NCBI GenBank assembly: GCA_016748015.1
Contig: JAAOMT010000299.1
Coordinates: 18,688-82,687, forward strand
Reading direction: 5' to 3'
Source: Geosiphon pyriformis
Lineage: Eukaryota; Glomeromycota; Glomeromycetes; Archaeosporales; Geosiphonaceae
Length of the DNA stretch: 64,000 nucleotides
The notes below the pieces were generated by a model. The model did not search any database and was not told the origin of the DNA. It saw only the letters and a program-made list of their open reading frames with translations. The position numbers and the translations under genes were made by a program. Positions 10,651-21,310 of this stretch are shown here, one piece after another; within the stretch, counting starts at the first letter, position 1, and each line of letters starts with the position of its first letter.

Positions 10651-12118
10651 TGTTGTTTTGATGCTGTTAATTCAAATGGGTGTTGGTTTTGTTTTCCAAT
10701 TTTGCTTCATTCTTGAGAGACAATCAACATTGGTGTGGAGTTTTCCTAGTTTGTGGTGTACGATGTATTGGTAATTAGCTAAAAATCCTGTCCATCGAGT
10801 TTGTTTTGCATTCAGCTGGGTGTTTTTGTTTTGAAGCCATTTAAGTCCAATATTATCAGTGATAATATCGAATTCTTTGGGTTTGAAATAAAGGTTGAAG
10901 TGATATAGAGCCCAGATTACTGCTGCGGTTTTTAATTCTGTTGTAGGGTAGTTCTTTTCAGCTGGCTTTAATGTTCTACTAGCATAAGCAATTACTTGCT
11001 CATTTCCATTGTCATCTAACTGTGATAGGATGGCACCAAAGGCAGTATAAGAGGCGTCAGTTGCTAACCAGAATCAGTTGCTGAAATCTGGGTAGGCAAG
11101 GATTGGAGCTGTTGTGAGTTTTTCTTTAAGTATCTCGAAGGCATTTTGGTGTTCTTCTGTCCATTTGTATTCGACATTTTTAGTAGTGAGCTGGTTGAGG
11201 GGTTTTGCAATTTCTGAGAATTCTTTGATGAATTTTCGGTAATAGGATGCTAATCCAATAAATCCTCTTAATTCTGTGGTATTTTATGGAGTCTTGAAGT
11301 TCTTGACAGTACTGATTTTTCCAGGGTCTGGTTTAATTCCATCTTTGCTAACAATGTGACCAAGAAAAGCTAAACTTGTTTTTCCGAAGTAGTATTTTTC
11401 AATGTTCAGTTTCAATCCTGTTTTCCGTAATCATTGAAAAACTTCTCGCAGGTGAATTAAATGTAGCTCGAAAGATGGTGAATAAACATCAGTGTCATCA
11501 AGATAAACTACTACAGATTTCCAAAGGAGGCCTTTGTAAACAACATCTATGAGTCTTTGGAATGTTGCTGGTGCATTGCATAATCCGAAAGGCATTACGT
11601 TGAACTTGTAATTTCCTTCTTGAGTGGTGAATGCTGTTTTGGGGTGGTCTTTGAGATCCATAGCAACTTGCCAGTATCCACTTTCTAAATCTAATGTTGA
11701 AAAGTATTTGGACTTTCTAAGAGCATCTAACATGTCATCAATTTAAGGAAGAGGGTAGACATCCCCAATGGTGACACTGTTGAGTTGTCGGTAATCAACA
11801 CAAAATTATATCTTTCCATTTTTCTTTTTAACTAGGACCACAGATAAGGCCCATGGGCTTATTGATGGTTGAATAAGCCCATTGTTAAGCATCCGTTGTA
11901 CTTCTTCTCGGATAAATTGGTGACTTTCTGGGACAACTCGGTAGACTTGTTGTCGCCTTGGTTTGGCATCTCCTGTATAGATTTGGTGTTAAACCAGTTC
12001 TTCCTAAGTCATTGTTGTTTTCGGCAAAGATGTCAGCAAATTCTGCAATTAGCTCTTTGAGCTGGATCTGTTGTTGTGGTTCAAATTGTCCCATGTTGAT
12101 TTGAGATAGTTTTTCCAT
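10651..12118 (-). pseudogene. Element C: reverse transcriptase and RNase H
   Basis: The RT fingers/palm lead-in is at about 11890-12118 (MEKLSQINMGQ, then LIAEFADIFAENNNDLGRT). The palm is open at 11431-11733 with SGYWQVAMD, FGLCNAPATFQRL and the catalytic VYLDDTDV. RNase H follows (LATDASYTAFGAILSQ; YASRTLKPAEKNYPTTELKTAAVIWAL; DIITDNIGLKWLQNKN), ending with the NVDCLSRM segment near 10700. Stops at about 11430, 11288 and 11067 and a frame change near 11960 break the frame. These copy the RNA into cDNA inside the particle. All key catalytic residues I can see are kept. Confidence 0.87.
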
Positions 12119-12960
12119 GACAACATGGTAGTTTTTGGAGCTGGGGTTTGGGTTGGTTTTTGGTATTGAATGTCCAATAATTTCAGAGAAATCAGGAACT
12201 ATTTGGGATAATTCTTGTTGAAATATATTACTGTGAATAACTCCAATTTCTAAATTATTTAATAAAATTATGGGGTAATTATTGGGGTTGTAAAAAGTAA
12301 CTCAGACTTTCTTTGTTCCTTCTGGAATATAAATGTTTAGGATCAAAATATTATGTTCCAAGCAAACTTGTTTATTGGACTCAAAAATTTGTTGTGTGGT
12401 TGTTGGCTTTAGGCAGGTGTAGATTTCCGGATGTTCTCCAAAGGGTGAGATAGTAATCAGTTATGGAAGTCTGAGAATCTGGTAAGATTCATTCTGTGTG
12501 TTAAGAGCTATATTAACTGGAACTGTGAATTGTCCAGTTGAACCAAAACCTTGAGTTCCTCTATCGCTTTTTTCTAATTGTTCTCTTTGATTGACTAGTT
12601 GCAAACCCGAAATGTTGATTAAGGGTAGGTAAATAGCTTGGACAATTTTTTCAGCATGTTCAATCTTGAATGGTTTGTTAGTTTCATTTTGAAGCATCAC
12701 TGTTATGTCTCCAGTATATCCGGCATCAATTATTTCTCCTCTGACATTGATTTTTTTGCTTGCCAGAGAGGACTGAAAGGCAATTTAAACCATTGCTCCT
12801 GGTGGGATTTCGAGTGCAATTTTGAGGTTGATTTTTGTGAGAGATTTGGGTTTGAGAACAAGAGTATCCTTGCCTGGATATCTTAGGTTATATCCAGCAT
12901 CAATTTCGTGTGCTTTTTCCGGTTTTATTCCTTGTCCATTGTTGTTGAAGTATTTAAGTT
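12119..12960 (-). pseudogene. Element C: dUTPase domain between protease and RT
   Basis: Trimeric dUTPase motifs appear in order on the minus strand: motif 1 DAGYNLRYPG (Asp to Asn against DAGYDL), an IPPGAMV segment, motif 2 FQSSLASKKI, motif 3 GEIIDAGYTGDI with the catalytic Asp, motif 4 EKIVQAIYLPL, and the Gly-rich motif 5 RGTQGFGSTG. The domain is split by a stop at about 12785 and runs on in 12461-12700. Stops follow at 12461 and 12302-12304 in the linker to RT. It would convert dUTP to dUMP and limit uracil in cDNA. Placement upstream of RT differs from lentiviruses, where dUTPase lies between RNase H and integrase. Confidence 0.88.
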
Positions 12961-13830
12961 GTAAGACAGGCTGATTTTTGATAAGGTAGATGGGTGTTGT
13001 TTCAATTTCTTCCGTTTCTTCAGGTTTTCCGAATTCAATTTCATTCTCATCATTTTCGCTGAGCAAGAAGATACTAAGAGCATAGTATTCAGGACACCAT
13101 TGTTCATTACAAGGCATAATGCATTTTTCACATAGCCTAATGTTCATTTGCTCTAATTGTTGAATTTGAGCTTCTTGGGTCGGGTAGATGTGACTTGCAA
13201 TTTGGTGGTAGGCTTCTACTTCATCTTCGTAATCGAATCCAGCTAATTCCATAGTGTATTCAATGTATTCTGCTTTCTTCATTTGACAAACATCTTCTTT
13301 GGTAGCTCCATTAATTAATGCCATTGCTAAGTCAAAAATCATCTTGGCATCATGAGGGTAGTAATAAAGTTTGTTGAGAGCACTGTTGTATGCTGCATTA
13401 AAGGGTGTTCCTCTTTTTACTTTTTCTGAAATTGATAAAGCATATTGGCAGGTCTGATCGCAGACACCTCCTCTCATTGCTACATCAATTCAATTGCATT
13501 TTTCTGGTAGCATATCTGCATAAATCAAACAAGGGGTGTTGTCCCATTTTCCACTCCTTTTTATTAGATGGCTCCATCACTCTCTGTGGCAAGCCTTGCA
13601 GTAATAACAAGTATGATTCTCATATTCTTCTTCAGGTGAAATGCAGGCTCCTATTGACGATAGTTTCTTGTGGCAGTCCTTACATTTAAGGGGAATATAA
13701 GGGCATTGTTTCCTTGGTTTGGGTTTTAAATAAGATATATTCCATTCAGAGGTTTTGGGTTTAGTGTGTGGGGTAAAATGTTCTTGTTCTGTTTCATCGG
13801 CCCAGTTGGACGTTGATCCAAGAGCCATGA
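12961..13830 (-). pseudogene. Element C: conserved Cys-rich module
   Basis: Between protease and dUTPase. It contains CKDCHKKLSSIGACIS, CYYCKACHRE and a third site where relatives have CLxC (here CLIY). Next come CDQTC with a helical region (ALSISEKVKRGTPFNAAYN...YYYPHDAKM) and a second cluster LCEKCIMPCNEQWC. Stops lie at 13577 (TGA after CHRE, Arg in E) and about 13484 (TGA at a Trp position). I recognise no named family. The paired CxxC motifs suggest zinc binding (inference). It is present in A, B, C, D, E and G. Confidence 0.75.
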
Positions 13831-14491
13831 ATGTTTTAATTATTGGTTTTTTTTCTTCTGGTTCAAATTCAAAAGCCGGGGCTTTTTCAGAGTGTTTGTT
13901 GAATGTTCTACAAATGGCAGGTACCCGGGCGTGTTGTCCTTGGTAGGAGATTGTTAACTCTTGTGTTTCTTAATTCAGATTAGCATTGGCTTCTTGAAGC
14001 CAATCATTTCCAACGAGAGCTTGGTACTGGGGTATGTCTATTACAAGAACTTTGACTGAAATGGTGATTCCATCAAGAGTGAATGGAAAATTGTCAATTT
14101 CTCCTACTGGGGTCTTTTTCATGCCATCAGCAGTGACAATTACTGTTTAAGCTGGTCGGTCGACATTTCTTTTCAACTGTTGCATTAACTGGTAAGTGAT
14201 AATGCTTCCGGTGGATCCACTGTCTAGGATCAAGCAAATTGGCTTTCCTTTTACTTCAGCTTCTGTGTACATTGCAGTCATGGCTTTTTGCTCATTAGCT
14301 GCTGCATTGCTAAGCAAGAATGGTGATTCATTTGCTTCAAATTCGAAAGGAAAGATATCAGAGAGATTGGTGTTTTCAGCAATTTGGGCTGGTGGAATAG
14401 TGGTGTGGTTATGAGAAGGGTTTTGTTGTTGTTGTGCTGTAGCTCTACCTTCCGAGAGTTCAGTATGGTGGAAATCCTGTTCTTCCGGCAT
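13831..14491 (-). pseudogene. Element C: aspartic protease
   Basis: Minus-strand retropepsin-like domain with an intact active site, LILDSGSTGSIITYQL (about 14185-14232), and the downstream ALVGNDWL segment (about 14010). Its N-terminal linker contains IPPAQIAENTNLSDIFPFEFE. A stop at 14147 (TAA, Gln in E) and another near 13970 (TAA at a Trp) truncate it. The protease would cleave Gag-Pol into mature proteins. Confidence 0.87.
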
Positions 14492-16297
14492 TGTTAAATA
14501 ACTGGGTTGAGTGTGGTAGTGGTTGGGTCTTGGTTGAGTGGTATTTCAGGGAACCAATTGGTTGTTCAAACTGATTCTACTGTTGTTTACTTGGTATTGG
14601 TTTTGTGGTGTGAATTGATTTTGTGTAATCAGTCTTTGAGCAGGTACTTGATAATGTTGTATGGGTGGTTGTTGGTATTGCTGTTGAATTGGTTGTGGGG
14701 TGGGCTGATAATAGTTATTTTGGTATTGGGGTTTTGGTGGATAGTAAGCTGGTGGTGATGGTTGATAATAAGATTGCTGTGGTGGAAAGTAACATTAATT
14801 ACCCCTATTTTGTTGGTCTCGTTATAGCTTTCTGCAATCTCTTTTCCAGTGGCCAAAGATTCCACAGTAATGGCAATTCTGGGGCTGGTTATTGGAAAGT
14901 GGTGCAAAGTTATTTTGATTTCGTTTTTGGGGTGGTTGATATCTTTGTTGTTGTTGGTTGGTAAAATAGTTTTCGATCTTCTTTATGAGTTAGTCAATTT
15001 TTTCCTCAGCTGCTGAGCTGGTTTCTCCGATTACCAAATTTACAAGTTTTGTATGATTGGCCTCTTTCATGGCCATTTCGTATCTTTTCACATGCTGTAT
15101 AGCAGAGTTTAAATCTTCTGGCATGTGTGGGCGAACCTTTTTAATTAGTTTATCTTTTAGACCAGTGATAAATTGATCCAAGATTTGAGCATCGGAATAA
15201 TAATCATTTGTTTCGAGTTGGTGAATCCATCTGAGAAGTTTGTTGAATTTCTCAATATAAGTCATAACAAATTCGGAGGGTTCTTGTTTGATATTTCGAA
15301 AACAATTGCGAAGAGTGATGGAGGTATTATTGTCGGTGAACTGTTCAAGGAAGGCTGCTTTGAAAGCGTTCCAATCATTGAATGGGGTGGCCAGATTTTC
15401 AAACCATTCTCCTGCTGTTCCTTTGAGAAAGTATGGAATTGTTCTTAACATTCTGGTAACATTCCATCCATTTGCATCTCCAGCTTTAGTAACTTGGTCG
15501 AGCCATTCTTGAGGACTGGTCTCAATGTCTTCTTCATTAAAGTCAGGGATTTTTGTGATATATGTTGTCATTTCGTCTTCTTCGTTTTCACTGTCTATTG
15601 GTTTTTCTTCAGTTATTTCAGAGTTGTTTTCTTCATTTGCTGCTGTCTCAGAGTGTTCACTTTGATTTTTAGCTAGAAAATCAAGGAGATTGGAACTAGT
15701 TTGAAGGAGTTCTTGTTGTCTGGTGAGACTTTTGAGTAATGTAAAATCTTCTGGTCTTGTAAATTGATTCAAGGGTGAATTAGGTATTTGTGCTTGTGCA
15801 AGTGAAGCTGGAAAAGGTGTAATAGTAAGTGGAAGTTTTGAGCTGGTTCCTTGTTCAGGTGTTTGTAGATGTTTGAATGATATTTTGGGAGTATTGGGTG
15901 TTGTGTGAACAGATTGGTTATCTTTTTGTCTTTTGTTGCTACTGGTTTCAGGTTCAGATTCGAGTTCAAAGGCAAATTGTGTGTTTGCAGGATATTTTTC
16001 TTTACAGAATCGAATGATATTATAATTGAGTTCCTCAAAATAAGTAGCACAAGCTTCAGCACTAATGTTTTTTGATTCAGTGTTGGAATAGTGTAGTATG
16101 TTCTCAAGAAGATCTCTTTTAACTGTTGTAATGTTATAGTTCCCAAAGAGGTAGTCGTTAATTTGATTTTCGATGTATTGAAAAAGTGTTTTCTTGAAAG
16201 CTATGATTCCGTCGCATATTTCAAATTGTTGTTTGCAGTGTGTGTAAATTGATTGATAGTACTCTAAGGTTGTGATGTCTGAGGTGGTCACCACTTT
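14492..16297 (-). pseudogene. Element C: gag, one main stop before the zinc knuckle
   Basis: Open for 434 codons (14990-16294). The capsid core includes TSPQEWLDQVTKAGDANGW, FKAAFLEQFTDNNTSITL and QILDQFITGLKDKLIKK. A TAA at 14990 stands where E has Gln; translation in the same frame then gives a Gln/Tyr/Pro-rich stretch and a CCHC knuckle at 14834-14875. There is no ATG at the start. An in-frame TAA precedes it, then the conserved AAAGTGGTGACC, so initiation is non-AUG, spliced or frameshifted. An ATG at the primer-binding site opens a different frame. Confidence 0.85.
14834..14875 (-). other. CCHC zinc knuckle of element C gag
   Basis: Encodes CHYCGIFGHWKRDC, a canonical C-x2-C-x4-H-x4-C nucleocapsid motif, followed three codons later by a TAA. 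Confidence 0.9.
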
Positions 16298-16318
16298 GAA
16301 TTTGTTGCTGTGTTATTT

Positions 16319-16334
16319 CCATGGGAGAGCACCA
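16319..16334 (-). other. Primer-binding site of element C
   Basis: On the minus strand the 5' LTR is followed by CATT and then TGGTGCTCTCCCATGG. A PBS starting with TGG would pair with a tRNA ending in CCA. D and E have the same site with one or two changes, and G shares TGGTGCTC. I could not identify the tRNA. Confidence 0.65.
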
Positions 16335-16338
16335 AATG

Positions 16339-17320
16339 TTACTGAAGGTTTTTGGTCTCTTTTCTGTAATGTTGTTGATACTTATTTGCTGTGAATTCAC
16401 GTTTTCTGGGTGTGGTTGAACCTTCAGTAACTGAATTTTTAACTTCAAATTATCTCCTATAATTTGAACTTGCTGGGCTTATGAGTAGAATGGCCAATTC
16501 CGTGCCAGTTGGTTTATGTAGTTACATTGTAGTAAATGTCAACTTTTTTCCAGGAATTGCTCGTCTGGAAGCTCACTAAAAATGTGTAGTTACTTTGCTG
16601 TGAAAGTCAACTCTTCTACAGGAATTTCGTCTGTAGGCTACCCTAATGATTGTAATAAGAAAATAAAAGAAAAATAAAAGAAATGTAAAAGAAATAGAAT
16701 TCTGTCAAGAGAAACGTTTTCTATCCAGGCCTGGAGTCACTAACAGTTTACTGAAATTGGTAGCTAATCAATTTCGAAATGTTAGTTGGGTTTTGGGGAT
16801 TTTTCCAAGTGCAATAATTAAAGAATTTGGTTTTTCGAATTTATTTGATATTTATTTTTTTTTGTGTATATAGGAATGGTTCTAAGAGATAAATCTAAAG
16901 TAAGATACATTTTCTCAAAGAGAGAAGCTCTTCTTTTATACAACTTGTCATAACACTATTCTATGAACTTGAACTTTGCTATTTTCTACAATTTCGCTGA
17001 ACTAAAAATACATTTTGGCGAACTACAAGTTATTTCTGCAAACTTATTAGATATTTCGGTGATCTATCAATTATTTCGGTGAATTTCTATAAATTTCAGC
17101 GAACTTTTGAATGTTACATAGTTTGGGGTATTGCATAATTGATCATTGCAATTAGGTTACATTTGTGTTGTGTACAATTTGGGTTATTAATTAAATGATA
17201 ATTTCAGACATTCTTTGCTAATGTAATAAGTGATAATTTGAAATGATAATATATGCTAATTAATGATAGGAATTATAAGATAGTTTCATGCTAAATGATA
17301 TCTCTAATTTCGTCTGGTAA
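16339..17320 (-). repeat. Element C 5' LTR
   Basis: 982 bp, from TTACTGAAGG to GTCTGGTAA on the + strand. It matches 7473-8454 and contains the same motif array (about 16994-17107) and TATA box (rc TATAAAAGA, about 16934-16942). Its outer boundary restores the reading of element B's Cys-rich module. Confidence 0.93.
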
Positions 17321-18510
17321 TAGTGGCAAGAAATTGTCATCAATGGGTGTATACTGTGGTAACAATAAGAAATACCAAATGGCAACCAAGTTTTACTGTC
17401 ACCCATGTGTCATAGAACGTTTTGGAAGACCAAAACAAGTAGAAAAATGGGATAATGAACTCTGCTTGGCTTGTAAAGAAACTCTTTTAGACAAAAGAAT
17501 GTGAAATGACATTCCTGGACAAAGAAGAATGTGTGACAAATTGTGTCAGTACATAATTCTTATAAGTGACTGGGTTAGAAAAAAAATGCTCATAGATGCT
17601 GTCTGGAGATGAGCAGTCAAATGCTTGGACAGATGTCCACACAATAATAATAAAATTTGGTGAATGGCTCTTGCCAAAATTGAAAAAATGTCACCAGAAG
17701 AAATAAAAAAAATAGAGAACAATCTATCAGAACCTATAGAACTTGACTGAGACCCAGAGCCAGTCATAAATCTACTGAACCCAGAACAATTTTATGAACA
17801 CTATCAGGAATTAGCACCAACTAAAAAGAAACAAAACCAACAGTTGGAAGAAATCAACACTCAACTATGTAATCATTGTTTAATTCCCTGTGACTTTTAA
17901 TATTGTAATAAGTGTGACTTCATTTACAATTCATTACCATACATAATCTACACAATTCCAGAGGAAAACAAACCAATCAGCCACTTTGCATCAGAATCGG
18001 AATCAACTTTCAATTCCAATTCAAACTCTAACAATGATGACAATAAAAATAATGGTTCCAGTTCTGTTTAAAATAGCAACAAAAATTACGATAATTTGGA
18101 CTCTGATTCAAACCTGAAACATATATTGTGCTTCCTAACCTCTTTAAGAAGCAGAAACTTAAATGGTTTAATGATAACAATAAAGATATTATATCAGAAT
18201 GTGCGCATGATACTGATGCCAGGTTTGATCTAAGATATTCAGGAAAGAACACTATCAAATTGGAACCACATTTATGCATATGCATTGATCTCAAAGTAGC
18301 ATTAGAAATCCCAGCAACAACAATGGTTCAACTAGCATTTAGAAGTAGTTTAGTGAAAAGAGGAATTAACATCAGAAGAGGAATAATTAATGCAGAATAT
18401 GTAGAAAATATTATTGCAATACTACAAAATGATTCAGAAAAGACCTATGTTATAGAGCCAAATGAAAAGATAGCACAGGCAATATTCCTGTCTCTGGTTA
18501 AAATAGCTTA
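17321..18510 (+). pseudogene. Element B: Cys-rich module and dUTPase
   Basis: Resumes element B after C. It reads GKKLSSMGVYCG, CHPCVIERFGRP and KWDNELCLACKETL, then after stops a second cluster (LCNHCLIPCDF...YCNKC) at 17868-17915. A dUTPase occupies 18128-18511: motif 1 DARFDLRYSG, an IPATTMVQLAF segment, motif 2 RSSLVKRGI, motif 3 GIINAEYVENI (catalytic DxGY changed to NAEY) and motif 4 EKIAQAIFL. The Gly-rich end (IQEFGSTN) lies at about 18560. The motif 3 change should abolish activity. Confidence 0.82.
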
Positions 18511-19048
18511 ATTAGTATCAGTAAGAAACAGGGAAAAATTAGGAATTACAGCTAGAGAGATACAGGAATTCGGATCCACAAATAAAATAGATATACCAAT
18601 CAATATGGCAGAGGAAGAGATTATTGACAAAGAAAAAATTATCTCCACTTGTCAACCAATTTCCATTCTACTATATGACTGGTACATAGTAACTATAAAA
18701 AGAAAAGTGAAGAATTATGTTCAAATGTTTGAGGCAGAAGCACAACTTTGTGAATCAGGAGAGATTAGATTAATTAATTTATACATACCAGTCAAGAATC
18801 ATAGTCACATTAAAATCCCTATTTACAACAACATGGAAAACATCATGGAGATACCAGAAGGAACCACTATTGGATACTTAACCACTGAAATTGAAGAACA
18901 ACCACTAAACCCCATTCCAGACTTTCCACAATTGTGTAGATATGTGAATATTATATTACAAACAATATATGAATAAGAAGAATGTTATCTGCTCCAACCA
19001 AAACAATTAGAACAGATGAACTTGGGAAACTTAGACTCACTATAATGT
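18511..19048 (+). pseudogene. Element B: dUTPase end and linker to RT
   Basis: Contains the degenerate Gly-rich dUTPase motif (QEFGSTNKIDIPINMA, about 18565-18610). A 123-codon frame (18605-18976) follows, matching the linker of C and E: PISILLYD, LYIPVKNHSHIKIPIYNN and PDFPQLCRYV. This linker joins the dUTPase to the RT in all elements of the lineage. I see no catalytic motif in it. Confidence 0.65.
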
Positions 19049-20306
19049 ATGCAACTCAAGATGCTACTTAATAATTTCAATGACATCTTTGCCAGCAAAA
19101 ACAAATTTGGCAAAACTGACATCATCCAACATCAAATTAAGACTGGAGATGCAATGCCAATTAAACAGAGAGCATACAGAGTACCACCAGCTAGCCATGA
19201 GATCATTTGTCAAAAAATTAATTGGATGTTTGACAATGGACTAATTCAGTCATCAATGAGCCCATGGTCATCACCAGTGGTATTAATCCATAAAAAAAAT
19301 AGGAAAATTTGCTTTTGTGTGGATTACCAAAAACTAAATGGAGTGACCAAAGGAGATAACTACCCAACTCCAAAAATCCAAAAATTGTTCAATGTTTTTG
19401 GAGGAAAAAAATGGTTCTTGACACTAGATTTAGACAGTAATTACTGACAAGTAGCCATAAAACCAGAAGACAAAGAGAAAACAGCTTTTACAACTTAAGA
19501 AGAAAACTTTGAATTTGAAATAATGCCATTTGGCTTGATGAATGCTCTAGCCACTTTTCAGCAACTTATGAAAATTGTTTATACTGGGCTACTATGAAAA
19601 TCAGTAGTCATATACTTAGATAACACCAATGTATTTTCAAAAACATTCAATGATCATCTACATCATCTTCAACAAGTGTTTAAAAGACTAAAAAAAGCTG
19701 GATTAAAGCTAAATGCAATCAAATGCTTCTTTGGAAAAACAGAACTCAAGTTTTTGGGACATGTAATAAGCAAAGATGGTATTAAAATGGATCCAGATAA
19801 GATTGCAATAGTAAAAAACTTTTCAGTACCAACCAACTTAACAGAACTAAGAGCATTTTTGGGATTTGCAGATTACTATTGCTGCTTTATCAAAGACTTC
19901 TCGAAATTAGCTCAGCCACTTTATTATTTACAAACCAAGAATGTGAAGTACAAATAGACAGAAGCCCAACAAGAAGCTTTTGACATATTAAGAAAAAAGC
20001 TTATCCAAGCTCTAGTATTGATGTATCCAGATTACAACAAACTATTTATTATTACTACTAATGCATTAGGCCAAACATTGGAAGCAGTACTATTACAGAG
20101 AGAACCAGATGGAAGAAAGCATCCAGTAGCTTATGCCAGTAAAAGCTTAAGTCCAGCTGAAAAGAACTATGGAACTTCAGCACTAAAACACTTAGCTATC
20201 TATTGGGCTGTCATCAAATGGAAAGAATACTTGAGTCAGAAGTTTGACATATATACTGACCACAAAGAATTGACTTCAAGCCAGAAACAAAAATTTGGAA
20301 ACAATG
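19049..20306 (+). pseudogene. Element B: reverse transcriptase and RNase H, interrupted by D
   Basis: RT begins in 19049-19447 (NDIFASKNKFGKTD, PWSSPVVLIHKKNRKI, CFCVDYQKLNG) and continues past a TGA at a Trp position (19447). The catalytic motif reads VIYLDNTNV, so YLDD has become YLDN. Connection and RNase H follow in 19676-19957 and 20018-20300: ALGQTLEAVLLQREP, YASKSLSPAEKNYGTS, DIYTDHKELTSS. Element D splits the RNase H at 20306/20307. Coding resumes at 27909 (CHARWKIELSPFNY), which aligns without a gap to C if one CAATG copy is counted. Confidence 0.87.
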
Positions 20307-21274
20307 TTACCAGAGGTTTTTGGTCTCTTTTCTTGAATGTTGTAAATGTTGATTTGTTGTGAATTCACGTTTTCAGGAAGTAGTTGGACCTCCAGTAACT
20401 GAATTTATCTTTAAATTATCTCCTATAATTTGAACTGCTGGGCTTATTAGTGGAATGGCCAATTTCTTGCCAGTTACTTTATGTAGTTATGTTGTAGTAA
20501 ACATCAACTCTTTCCCAGGAATTGCTCATCTGGAAGCTCACTAAAAATGTGTAGTTACTTTGCTGTGAAAGTCAACTCTTCTACAGAAATCTTGTCTGTA
20601 AGCTACCCAATTGATTATGACAAGAAAAAAAAAATAAAATAAAAGAAATATAAAATGAATAGAATTTTATCAAAGAAAACGTTTTCTATCCAGACCTGGA
20701 GTCACTAACAGTTTATTGAAATTGGTAGCTAATCAATTTCAAAACGTTAGTTGTGTTGAGAGAATTTCAAGTGTAATAATTTGAGGATTTGGTTTTCGAA
20801 TATTTAATTTTTATTTGATTTTGTAAAAGGTGATTTGTTTTAATTAAGATATCTAAAGTAAGATACTATGGTAAAATACTATGAGAAGATACATTTTCTT
20901 GAAAAAAGAAGCTCTTCTTTTATACAACTTGTTGTAGTACTAGTCTTTGAACTTGCACTTTTCTTTTTGCTAGAATTTGGGTGAACTAAAGATACATTTC
21001 GGTGAATTTACAAGTTATTTCACTGAACTATTGATTATTTCGGCAAATTTTTATTAATTTCGGCGAATTTTGACTATGTTAAATGGTTCAGGGTATTGTG
21101 TAATTTGATTATCTTAATTTCTAGAATACAAATCGGATTATTGATTGAGTAATGATATTTGATAATTTGATTAAATAATAAGTAATAATCAAAATGATAA
21201 TGATTTATGCTAATTAATAATAAGAATTATAAGGGTAATTTCATGTTAATTAATAGCTAAAATTCTACTGGTAA
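20307..21274 (-). repeat. Element D 3' LTR
   Basis: 968 bp, TTACCAGAGG...CTACTGGTAA. It is shorter than C's LTR by about 14 bp and has five rather than six phased motifs (starts 20976, 20997, 21018, 21038, 21058). The TATA box (rc TATAAAAGA) is near 20912-20920. The adjacent purine tract is rc AAGGAGGAGATTATG. Confidence 0.93.
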
Positions 21275-21310
21275 CATAATCTCCTCCTTAAGACTGAGCT
21301 CTGTCGAAGT

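Larger units (their letters stand above)
7473..17320 (-). mobile_element. Element C: full-length Ty3-like LTR retrotransposon nested in B
   Basis: A 9,848-bp element with two 982-bp LTRs (7473-8454 and 16339-17320). Its order is gag, protease, Cys-rich module, dUTPase, RT/RNase H, integrase, ORF3. It is flanked by CAGTG (7468-7472) and TAGTG (17321-17325), a 5-bp target duplication with one C/T difference. Over the first ~330 bp the two LTRs differ at roughly ten positions, nearly all transitions, so the insertion is not recent. The RT-RNase H-integrase order places it in the Ty3 (Metaviridae) group. Frames are broken by several stops, so it is probably not autonomous. Confidence 0.93.

Noticed and set aside
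13484-13579. TGA as a sense (Trp) codon throughout the window
   Set aside because: Several TGAs correspond to Arg (CGA) in sister copies, and Trp positions are also hit by TAG and TAA, so decay explains the retrotransposons; only the 61-63 kb gene remains suggestive.
14507-14964. Plus-strand frames rich in Val/Leu/Gly opposite element C gag
   Set aside because: They are antisense shadows of the Gln/Asn/Pro-rich linker and zinc-knuckle region; the minus-strand reading has conserved motifs, these do not.
7471-17322. Canonical TG...CA ends for the C/D/E LTRs
   Set aside because: With TG...CA ends the target duplication would be one base; with TTAC...GTAA ends it is a regular 5 bp in both C and D and restores the interrupted frames. 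Kept open as an alternative in the findings.
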